From Lachnospiraceae bacterium (lineage in GTDB: Bacteria; Bacillota; Clostridia; Lachnospirales; Lachnospiraceae), in contig JAGCXJ010000006.1 in NCBI GenBank assembly GCA_017961385.1, positions 1-11,850 of the forward strand: a stretch of 11,850 nt of DNA, given 5' to 3'. This document shows, one piece after another, positions 5,801 through 11,850 of the stretch. Position 1 is the first letter of the stretch, and every line of letters starts with the position of its first letter. A model generated the notes under the pieces. The model was not told the DNA's origin. It made no database searches and was given only the letters and a program-made list of their open reading frames with translations. A program made the position numbers and the translations under genes.

Positions 5801-6451
5801 ATTTAATATCTTTATAAATTCCTGAGTATTTTTTGTAATGTCACCCTTAAAGATCGATGAGCCTGATACTATTACATTGGCTCCCGCATCAAGGATCATC
5901 CTAAGATTCTCCTTGCATACACCGCCGTCTACTTCAACATCGATACTAAGGCCTCTCTCTTTAATGAGCTCTCTGGTCCTTGTGATACGTCCCGTAGCAT
6001 CTTCCATATACTTCTGTCCGCCAAGTCCGGGTTCAACGCTCATAATAAGGATCATATCAACGTACTCAAGATACGGTATGATCTCTTCCACTTTAGTTGC
6101 GGGCTTTATAGAAAGACCAACCTTGCAGCCGCATTCTCTTATCTTTTTAAGAGTAGCAGCCACATCTTTGCATGCCTCTAAATGTACAGTTATTGTATCG
6201 GCTCCGCATTTTGCGAAATCTTCAACGCATTTTATCGGATCGACTATCATCAGATGCACATCAAATATGATATCCGTACATTTTCTGATACTCTCGACAA
6301 CACACTGACCAAAGCTAAGCCTTGGGACAAACACGCCGTCCATGACATCGATATGAAGATATTTTGCACCGGCTGATGCAGTCTTTTTAATATCTTCACC
6401 CAGATTGGCTATATCCGCCGCCAAAATGGATGGAGCTAATATATTCTTCAA
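5783..6451 (-). CDS. rpe: Ribulose-phosphate 3-epimerase
   Basis: Interconverts D-ribulose 5-phosphate and D-xylulose 5-phosphate in the cytoplasm, linking the upstream pentose genes to the pentose phosphate pathway. It is a TIM barrel with 222 residues from the chosen start, normal for the family. Motifs are ILAPSILAAD (4-13), metal ligands His33 and Asp35 (LHIDVMDG), His66 (DVHLM) and Asp175 (EVDGG), and the phosphate-binding GLGGQ (142-146). A longer frame from a GTG at 6493 would start inside the terminator stem and lacks a ribosome binding site. The TTG at 6451 has GAGGAA 7 bases upstream and gives MKNILAPSIL, the standard N-terminus. It directly follows a strong terminator, so expression may depend on read-through from the transketolase genes. 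Confidence 0.94.
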   Translation of the reverse strand: MKNILAPSILAADIANLGEDIKKTASAGAKYLHIDVMDGVFVPRLSFGQCVVESIRKCTDIIFDVHLMIVDPIKCVEDFAKCGADTITVHLEACKDVAATLKKIRECGCKVGLSIKPATKVEEIIPYLEYVDMILIMSVEPGLGGQKYMEDATGRITRTRELIKERGLSIDVEVDGGVCKENLRMILDAGANVIVSGSSIFKGDITKNTQEFIKILNEAERA

Positions 6452-6466
6452 GCTTATTTCCTCGTT

Positions 6467-6497
6467 AAAAAGTGGCAACCGTCTGATTGCCACTTTT
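6467..6497 (-). terminator. Strong intrinsic terminator between transketolase C subunit and rpe
   Basis: AAAAGTGGCAA (6497-6487) and TTGCCACTTTT (6478-6468) form a perfect 11-bp stem around an 8-base loop, ending in a run of five T (6471-6467). It begins just after the transketolase stop and ends 4 bases before the rpe ribosome binding site. The flanking A and T runs make it symmetric. Confidence 0.85.
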
Positions 6498-6507
6498 AAA
6501 TTACTTA

Positions 6508-7440
6508 TCAGATATTTGCAAGTATTGTCTCAGCTACTCCCTTGCCGTCAAGTCCGTACTTCTCAACAAGAGCTGACGCAGGTCCAGATTCGCCGAACTT
6601 ATCGTTCATACCGATCTTAACAACCTTTGTAGGTGCATTTGCAGCAAGACAGTCACATACAGCACTTCCGAGACCGCCGATAACGCTGTGCTCTTCAACT
6701 GTGAATACCTTTCCTGTCTTCTTTGCAGAAGCGATAACGATCTCCTCATCAAGAGGCTTGATCGTGTGGATGTTTATAACGTCTGCCTTGATGCCCTTTT
6801 CTTCAAGGATCTTTGCAGCCTGCATAGCAGAATCAACACATATTCCTGTTGCTATGATAGTTACATCAGAACCGTCATTAAGCTTTACACCCTTGCCTAT
6901 CTCAAACTTGTAATCAGGTCTGTCATTGATTACCGGAACAGCTGCACGACCGAATCTTAAATAAACCGGACCGTTCATCTCAAGAGCTGCTCTTACAGCT
7001 GCCTTTGCTTCGATATCATCACTGGGAACGATAACTGTCATTCCGGGAATTGTTCTCATAAGAGCAATATCCTCGTTACACTGATGTGTAGCACCGTCTT
7101 CACCTACTGTGATACCGGCATGTGTAGCACCGATCTTAACATTAAGATGAGGATATCCTATAGAGTTTCTTACCTGCTCAAAGTTTCTTCCTGCAGCAAA
7201 CATTGCAAATGAAGAAACAAAAGGGATCTTGCCGCATGTTGCAAGGCCGGCAGCGATACCTGTCATGTTACACTCGGCAATACCGCAGTCGATATGTCTG
7301 TCCGGATATGCCTTTTTAAATGTACCGGTCTTTGTTGCGCCTGCAAGGTCAGCATCGAGAACGACCAGATTGGGGAAGTCCTCAGCACAAGCTACCAGCG
7401 CGTTACCGTAGCTCTCTCTTGTAGCGATCTTATCTCCCAT
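6508..7440 (-). CDS. Transketolase, C-terminal subunit
   Basis: Second half of a split transketolase, carrying the pyrimidine-binding and C-terminal domains (310 residues). Glu56 in GIAECNM is the conserved glutamate that activates thiamine diphosphate. GRNFEQVRNSIGY (84-96), GEDGATHQ (113-120) and GPVYLRFGR (157-165) are typical of the family. DxS lacks a split form of this kind, and the sugar context supports transketolase rather than 1-deoxyxylulose 5-phosphate synthase. The ATG at 7440 lies one base after the stop of the N-terminal subunit, with GGAGG about 9 bases upstream, so the two are translated together and expected to form one enzyme. It moves two-carbon units between sugar phosphates and uses D-xylulose 5-phosphate as donor. 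Confidence 0.93.
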   Translation of the reverse strand: MGDKIATRESYGNALVACAEDFPNLVVLDADLAGATKTGTFKKAYPDRHIDCGIAECNMTGIAAGLATCGKIPFVSSFAMFAAGRNFEQVRNSIGYPHLNVKIGATHAGITVGEDGATHQCNEDIALMRTIPGMTVIVPSDDIEAKAAVRAALEMNGPVYLRFGRAAVPVINDRPDYKFEIGKGVKLNDGSDVTIIATGICVDSAMQAAKILEEKGIKADVINIHTIKPLDEEIVIASAKKTGKVFTVEEHSVIGGLGSAVCDCLAANAPTKVVKIGMNDKFGESGPASALVEKYGLDGKGVAETILANI

Positions 7441-7441
7441 A

Positions 7442-8281
7442 TCAGTTGCCCTCCTTTAACTGTTCATCTATAGCTGCAAGATCAGCCATTGCTGTTGCAT
7501 ACTCCTCATCGTTGGGAGCCTTGCCATGCCATCCTGCATTATTCTCCATGAAGCTTACACCCTTGCCCTTTGTTGTCTTCATGATGATCGCTGTGGGCAT
7601 GCCCTTGCAGTCTCTTGCTGCTTTCATAGCAGATCTGATCTGATCAAAATCATGTCCGTCTATATTGATCACATTGAAATTGAATGCTTCAAACTTTTTA
7701 TCTATCGGATAAGGTGAACATACATCCTCGATCTTTCCGTCGATCTGTAGTCCGTTGTTATCAACAATAACAACAAGGTTATCAAGCTTGCGGGCGCCTG
7801 CGAACATTGAAGCCTCCCAAACCTGTCCTTCCTGAATCTCACCATCACCCAAGAGTGTATATACTCTGTAATCCTTGTTATCCATCTTTGCTGCAAGAGC
7901 CATACCTACGGCTGCAGAGATACCCTGTCCGAGTGAACCTGAAGACATGTCAACACCGGGTGTTTCCTGCATGCAGGGATGTCCCTGTAAATATGAACCA
8001 AGCTTACGAAGTGTTGTAAGGTCTTCAACAGGGAAGTATCCTCTGTTTGCAAGTACGGAATACAGACCGGGTGCAGTATGTCCCTTTGAGAGAACGAAAC
8101 GGTCTCTGTCTTCCTTCTTGGGATCCTTGGGATCTATGTTCATCTCTTCAAAGTAAAGAAATGTAAACATGTCAGCTGCAGACAGTGATCCGCCCGGATG
8201 TCCGGCCTTGGCACTGTGAACAGATGTAACGATGCCTTTACGAACTTCGTTCGCTTTTTGCTTAAGTTCTAAATTGGTCAT
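7442..8281 (-). CDS. Transketolase, N-terminal (thiamine diphosphate-binding) subunit
   Basis: First half of the split transketolase, 279 residues. It holds the thiamine diphosphate motif starting at GDGE (145-148) and ending at NN (175-176), with substrate or cofactor histidines in AGHPGG (His28), KGHTA (His68) and QGHP (His101). The catalytic Glu is on the partner subunit, so neither chain should work alone. Two-gene transketolases are common in clostridia. The ATG at 8281 has AAGGAG 10 bases upstream. A promoter and a stem-loop lie directly upstream, so the pair has its own transcription start in addition to any read-through from araD. Confidence 0.94.
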   Translation of the reverse strand: MTNLELKQKANEVRKGIVTSVHSAKAGHPGGSLSAADMFTFLYFEEMNIDPKDPKKEDRDRFVLSKGHTAPGLYSVLANRGYFPVEDLTTLRKLGSYLQGHPCMQETPGVDMSSGSLGQGISAAVGMALAAKMDNKDYRVYTLLGDGEIQEGQVWEASMFAGARKLDNLVVIVDNNGLQIDGKIEDVCSPYPIDKKFEAFNFNVINIDGHDFDQIRSAMKAARDCKGMPTAIIMKTTKGKGVSFMENNAGWHGKAPNDEEYATAMADLAAIDEQLKEGN

Positions 8282-8310
8282 TGTTTTCTAACTCCTTCTT
8301 AATAGTAAGT

Positions 8311-8340
8311 CGCTTGTACCTTACCAAATATTGTCAAGCG
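8311..8340 (-). promoter_or_regulatory. 5'-terminal stem-loop of the transketolase mRNA
   Basis: CGCTTG (8340-8335) and CAAGCG (8316-8311) form a perfect 6-bp stem around an 18-base loop, right at the predicted transcription start. It could protect the 5' end or take part in control. No T-run follows, so it is not a terminator. Confidence 0.35.
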
Positions 8341-8345
8341 TATAT

Positions 8346-8374
8346 ATTTTATCACATGAATATGTCACATACAA
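8346..8374 (-). promoter_or_regulatory. Promoter of the transketolase genes
   Basis: TTGTAT (8374-8369), a 17-base spacer and TAAAAT (8351-8346) preceded by TGA, an extended -10. The predicted start is near 8339, giving a leader of about 58 bases. It lies in the 116-base gap after araD, where I see no clear terminator. Confidence 0.6.
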
Positions 8375-8397
8375 CCTAAAATGGTTCACGTGCACAC

Positions 8398-9093
8398 TTA
8401 ATTTTGCCCATAGTATGCATCAGTTCCGTGCTTCCTGTAATAATGCTTATCCATGAGCTCTTGAGGTGCCTCTTTTACCTGAGGATTAATGAGTTCGGTC
8501 CACATTGCCATCTTTGCTACTTCCTCGAGCACGACTGCATTATGAACAGCCTCATGACAATCCTTGCCCCAGATGAAGGGTCCGTGATTCTTGCAAAGAC
8601 AGGCAGGTACAGCCGTAACATCTAAGTCTCTTCTGATAAACTCATTAACAATAAGATGTCCTGTATTGGATTCATATGCATCTTCTATCTCGCCCTTTGT
8701 AAGGCATCTGAGACACGGAACAGATCCGTATATATAGTCTGCATGTGTTGTTCCGTAACACGGGATATCTCTTCCAGCCTGAGCAAAGCTGGTAGCATAT
8801 GAACTGTGTGTATGGACTACTCCGCCTATCTCATTAAATGCCTTGTAGAGTTCAAGGTGAGTAGGTGTATCAGAAGAAGGATTGAAATCACCCTCAACCT
8901 TGTTTCCGTCCAGATCCATTACCACCATATCATCGGCAGTAAGCTTCTCATAATCCACCCCGCTTGGCTTTATTACAAACAATCCGCTCCTTCTGTCAAT
9001 ACCGCTGACATTTCCCCATGTAAATGTCACAAGTCCGTATTTTGGAAGAAGCATATTTGCTTCATAAACCTGTTGCTTAAGATCTTCAAGCAT
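8398..9093 (-). CDS. araD: L-ribulose-5-phosphate 4-epimerase
   Basis: Converts L-ribulose 5-phosphate to D-xylulose 5-phosphate, the last step of L-arabinose entry into the pentose phosphate pathway. It is a zinc-dependent class II aldolase-fold enzyme of 231 residues, the same length as E. coli AraD. Zinc ligands are His94 and His96 (HTHSS) and His170 (KNHGPF), with catalytic Asp119 (HADY) and the C-terminal Tyr228 (DAYYGQN). All are one position from the E. coli numbering as I remember it. GNVSG (27-31) and KPSG (42-45) bind the phosphate. TAGGAGG lies 7 bases before the ATG. It directly follows the kinase gene, which should supply its substrate. Related 4-epimerases for L-xylulose (UlaF/SgbE) are alternatives, but the neighbours favour AraD. 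Confidence 0.94.
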   Translation of the reverse strand: MLEDLKQQVYEANMLLPKYGLVTFTWGNVSGIDRRSGLFVIKPSGVDYEKLTADDMVVMDLDGNKVEGDFNPSSDTPTHLELYKAFNEIGGVVHTHSSYATSFAQAGRDIPCYGTTHADYIYGSVPCLRCLTKGEIEDAYESNTGHLIVNEFIRRDLDVTAVPACLCKNHGPFIWGKDCHEAVHNAVVLEEVAKMAMWTELINPQVKEAPQELMDKHYYRKHGTDAYYGQN

Positions 9094-9112
9094 TTTTTAT
9101 CCTCCTAAATTA

Positions 9113-10705
9113 TCAATTCAAACTGCTTACAGCTGCCTTTTCGATCTCAAGACCAGCCATGTATCTGTTCATAAATGCATCAAAGCCTTCTACCATTGCC
9201 TTGTCAGGTTCAAGTGTCTGCCCTGCCTGACCTGCAAATATCTTGTTGTCAAGATACTGCTGTAGGCTCTCACCATCTTCCTTAAGATCCATATAAGCAG
9301 CAAGAAGAGCCATTCCCCAAGGGCCTCCTTCTCCTGCTGTCTCCATTACGGAAACGGGGCTGTTTATCGCAGCGGCAAGAACTGACTGGCCGACACCTTT
9401 TGTCTTGAACAGTCCTCCGTGGCCAAACATCTTGTCTACCTTTACGCCTTCTTCTCTTATCATAAGATCAAGTCCTGACTTAAGAGCAGCTAGCGAGCTG
9501 TAGATATTCATCCTCATGAAGTTGGCAAGCGTAAACTTATCTGTTGCCTTTCTTACAAAGAGAGGTGCTCCGTCATCAAACCCTGTTACAGGCTCGCCTG
9601 AGAAATAGTTGTATGAAATAAGTCCGCCGCAGTCGTCATCACCGTCAAGGGCTACTTCAAAGAGCTTTGTGTATAATGTGTTCTTATCAACTTCACAGCC
9701 AAACAGCTTAAGGTTCTGATCCATGAGATTTACCCATGCATTGATATCACTTGTACAGTTGTTACAGTGTACCATGCCTACAAGGGCTCCGTCAGGAGTG
9801 GTCACAAGATCGATCTGAGGATAAACCTTGCTCAGTTCCTTTTCCAAAACGATCATCGTAAATACACTTGTACCCGCAGATGTATTTCCGGTGCGCTTTC
9901 CTACTGAATTTGTAGCAGTCATTCCTGTTCCTGCATCGCCTTCGGGAGGAGCAAGCTTAATGCCTTCTTCAAGATCTCCTTCAGGATCTAACAGCTTTGC
10001 ACCTTCACTTGTAAGAGTTCCTGCATTTTCGCCGGCTGTTAATACCTTGGGCAGGATATCAGCAATTTTTGCACCAAATCCCTTTCCTGATGAAAGCTCA
10101 TCAAATTTTGCTACCATCTTTGCATCGTAGTCTCCTGTAGAGATATCGATCGGGAACATACCTGAAGCATCTCCTACTCCCAGTACCTTCTCACCAGTAA
10201 GCTTCCAGTGAACATATCCTGCAAGCGTGGTAAATAAGGCTACCTTTGAGATATGCTCTTCACCGTTAAGTATTGCCTGGTAAAGATGAGCTATACTCCA
10301 TCTTTGCGGGATGTTGTAATTAAATGCGGCTGTAAGTTCTTTTGCCGCCTGTTCCGTTATAGTATTTCTCCATGTCCTGAACGGAACAAGGAGTTCATTG
10401 TCCTTGTCAAATGCCAAATATCCGTGCATCATGGCTGATATACCCATTGCACCAAAACCTGTCAGTTTTACTCCGTACTTATCAGCAACGTCCTTTTTAA
10501 GATTTTTGTAGCAATCCTGAATACCGTTCCATACATCATCCATTGAGTATGTCCATACTCCGTTTTCAAAACGGTTTTCCCATTCATGATCGCCGCTTGC
10601 GAGTGGCGTTCCCTTCTCATCGATGAGTACAGCCTTGATCCTTGTAGAACCAAACTCGATACCCAGATAAGTTTTTTTGCTTTCGATTTTTTCTTTGATC
10701 TGCAT
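9113..10705 (-). CDS. FGGY-family sugar kinase, probable ribulokinase (AraK-like)
   Basis: A 530-residue kinase of the FGGY family in the sugar kinase/actin fold. The phosphate 1 motif is GIEFGSTRIKAVLID (15-29), GDAGTGMTATNSVGKRTG (256-273) corresponds to the phosphate 2 region, and GHGGLFKTKGVGQSVLAAA (428-446) plus ETAGEGGPWGMALLAA (455-470) form the C-terminal nucleotide-binding part. Its position 19 bases before araD predicts phosphorylation of L-ribulose. It does not read like classical AraB. Clostridia are known to use a separate FGGY ribulokinase, AraK, first described in Clostridium acetobutylicum, and this may be that type. Xylulokinase is the main alternative. An upstream TTG at 10717 is in frame, but GGAGG lies 5 bases before the ATG at 10705, which is chosen. 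No L-arabinose isomerase gene is present in the window. Confidence 0.85.
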   Translation of the reverse strand: MQIKEKIESKKTYLGIEFGSTRIKAVLIDEKGTPLASGDHEWENRFENGVWTYSMDDVWNGIQDCYKNLKKDVADKYGVKLTGFGAMGISAMMHGYLAFDKDNELLVPFRTWRNTITEQAAKELTAAFNYNIPQRWSIAHLYQAILNGEEHISKVALFTTLAGYVHWKLTGEKVLGVGDASGMFPIDISTGDYDAKMVAKFDELSSGKGFGAKIADILPKVLTAGENAGTLTSEGAKLLDPEGDLEEGIKLAPPEGDAGTGMTATNSVGKRTGNTSAGTSVFTMIVLEKELSKVYPQIDLVTTPDGALVGMVHCNNCTSDINAWVNLMDQNLKLFGCEVDKNTLYTKLFEVALDGDDDCGGLISYNYFSGEPVTGFDDGAPLFVRKATDKFTLANFMRMNIYSSLAALKSGLDLMIREEGVKVDKMFGHGGLFKTKGVGQSVLAAAINSPVSVMETAGEGGPWGMALLAAYMDLKEDGESLQQYLDNKIFAGQAGQTLEPDKAMVEGFDAFMNRYMAGLEIEKAAVSSLN

Positions 10706-10720
10706 AGTAACCTCCAATAA

Positions 10721-11850
10721 TTATCCTGCTATAGATTTTCCCGTATAAAGCTGGTAATACTTTCCTTTCTGTTCGATTAATTCCTCATGTGTTCCGCGTT
10801 CTATTATCTTTCCGTGTTCAAGTACCATTATCGCATTGGCATTTCTTACGGTTGATAACCTGTGTGCTATTACAAAGCTCGTTCTGCCATTCATGAGCTT
10901 GTCCATTCCATCCTGTACTATTCGCTCTGTTCTTGTATCGATCGAACTGGTTGCCTCATCTAAGATAAGTACAGGGGGATTTGCTATCGCAGCTCTGGCT
11001 ATTGCAAGAAGCTGTCTCTGACCCTGACTTAGATTTGATCCGTCACCTTTAAGCATAGTATCATATCCATTTGGAAGTCTTCTTATAAAGCCGTCAGCAT
11101 TGGCAAGCTTAGCTGCCGCTATTACTTCCTCATCACTTGCATCAGGCTTACCGTACCTGATATTGTCCGCAACAGTACCAGAGAACAGATGAGTTTCCTG
11201 TAATACTATTCCCAAACTGTGTCTTAGATCATCCTTCTTTATCTTGTTGATATTGATACCGTCGTATCTTATCTTTCCGTCCTGTATGTCATAGAATCTG
11301 TTGATCAGATTTGTGATAGTTGTCTTTCCTGCACCGGTAGATCCTACAAATGCGATCTTCTGTCCGGGTTTTGCAAAGAGCTTTATATCATGAAGGACCA
11401 TCTTGTCATCATTGTATCCGAAGTCAACGCCGTCAAATACTACATGTCCCTTAACTTCAACATAATCTGTCGTATCATCAGCCTTATGATAATGCTTCCA
11501 TGCCCATCTGCCTGTCTTTTCTTCACATTCAACAAGCTTGCCGTCAACCTCTTTAGCGTTGACTAAAGTAACATATCCGTCATCAACCTCAGGCTTTTCA
11601 TCCATTATCTTAAATATCCTGTCTGCGCCGGCCATAGCCATTACTATGGCATTAGCCTGCATACTTACCTGATTTATAGGCATATTGAAACTCTTGTTAA
11701 ATGACAAAAAGCTTACAAGAGCTCCGATAGTAAGGCCCGTATATCCGTTGATAGCTAAAAATCCACCTATGATAGCACACAGTACATAGCTTACATTTCC
11801 TATCTGGGCATTCATCGGCATCATGATATTTGCATATCCGTTTGCTTTAA
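10721..11850 (-). CDS. ABC exporter, fused membrane and ATPase subunit (C-terminal part; start lies outside the window)
   Basis: The frame is open to the right edge (KANGYANIMMPM precedes any usable start), so the gene is cut by the window. What remains is the last membrane helices (hydrophobic stretch just after the edge), a long polar linker and a complete nucleotide-binding domain. Counting from the Met at 11824, Walker A is GSTGAGKTT (161-169), Q-loop Gln209, signature LSQGQ (265-269), Walker B VLILDEATSS (285-294) and switch His321. The linker at about 84-122 is longer than in most exporters and is rich in charged and aromatic residues (TGRWAWKHYHK). Such proteins usually pair with a second exporter subunit encoded upstream to export drugs, lipids or peptides. 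It ends 15 bases before the kinase start in the same direction, so the sugar genes may be cotranscribed with it, though no functional link is evident. Confidence 0.9.
   Translation of the reverse strand, partial: KANGYANIMMPMNAQIGNVSYVLCAIIGGFLAINGYTGLTIGALVSFLSFNKSFNMPINQVSMQANAIVMAMAGADRIFKIMDEKPEVDDGYVTLVNAKEVDGKLVECEEKTGRWAWKHYHKADDTTDYVEVKGHVVFDGVDFGYNDDKMVLHDIKLFAKPGQKIAFVGSTGAGKTTITNLINRFYDIQDGKIRYDGININKIKKDDLRHSLGIVLQETHLFSGTVADNIRYGKPDASDEEVIAAAKLANADGFIRRLPNGYDTMLKGDGSNLSQGQRQLLAIARAAIANPPVLILDEATSSIDTRTERIVQDGMDKLMNGRTSFVIAHRLSTVRNANAIMVLEHGKIIERGTHEELIEQKGKYYQLYTGKSIAG

Noticed and set aside
7442..7444. Stop between the transketolase halves as a third nonsense mutation
   Set aside because: The C-terminal half has its own ribosome binding site and start in a different frame, and two-gene transketolases are normal in clostridia.
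8331..8336. TTGACA in front of the transketolase genes as a -35 box
   Set aside because: No -10 lies at 16-18 bases. The TTGTAT/TAAAAT pair upstream is better spaced, and this TTGACA falls inside the predicted leader stem.
1..11850. CRISPR array, insertion sequence, tRNA, or defence system
   Set aside because: No regularly spaced repeats, transposase, tRNA fold or defence-type protein was seen on either strand.

Overview
The window looks like chromosomal DNA of a low-GC Firmicute, most likely a Lachnospiraceae-type clostridium (inference). The evidence is strong AGGAGG-type ribosome binding sites, a PyrB/PyrI pair, a split two-subunit transketolase, a YtrA-type GntR/ABC operon and an exporter half with a long linker that resembles clostridial proteins. 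All genes are on the minus strand except one lipoprotein amidase. I see no mobile element, CRISPR array, tRNA or rRNA. No stretch longer than about 300 bases lacks a gene.

Layout by increasing coordinate. (1) 28-1550: the pyrBI operon for aspartate transcarbamoylase, with a promoter, a short candidate leader ORF and an intrinsic terminator just before pyrB that looks like an attenuator. (2) 1563-4266: a GntR regulator, an ABC ATPase and two six-helix membrane proteins, read as one coupled operon behind a strong promoter with several symmetrical elements. (3) 4315-5763, plus strand: a lipoprotein N-acetylmuramoyl-L-alanine amidase, possibly from a leaderless mRNA, convergent with rpe. (4) 5783-10705: pentose genes in the order FGGY kinase, araD, transketolase N and C subunits, rpe. 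The kinase and AraD would turn L-ribulose into D-xylulose 5-phosphate. Transketolase and ribulose-phosphate 3-epimerase would feed it into the non-oxidative pentose phosphate pathway. (5) 10721-11850: the C-terminal part of an ABC exporter subunit that runs off the right edge.

The most notable observation is that two unrelated genes, pyrI and the ABC ATPase gene, each carry one in-frame TAA. In both, the same frame continues with convincing family sequence to a natural end. In pyrI the stop removes the second zinc-binding Cys pair. In the ATPase it removes a C-terminal tail of about 68 residues whose own stop lies one base before the next gene. TAA also ends pyrB, both permeases, araD and the exporter, so wholesale reassignment of TAA is not supported. 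The candidates are sequence error, recent gene decay or suppression. I found no convincing new multi-gene system; the remaining points of interest are regulatory.
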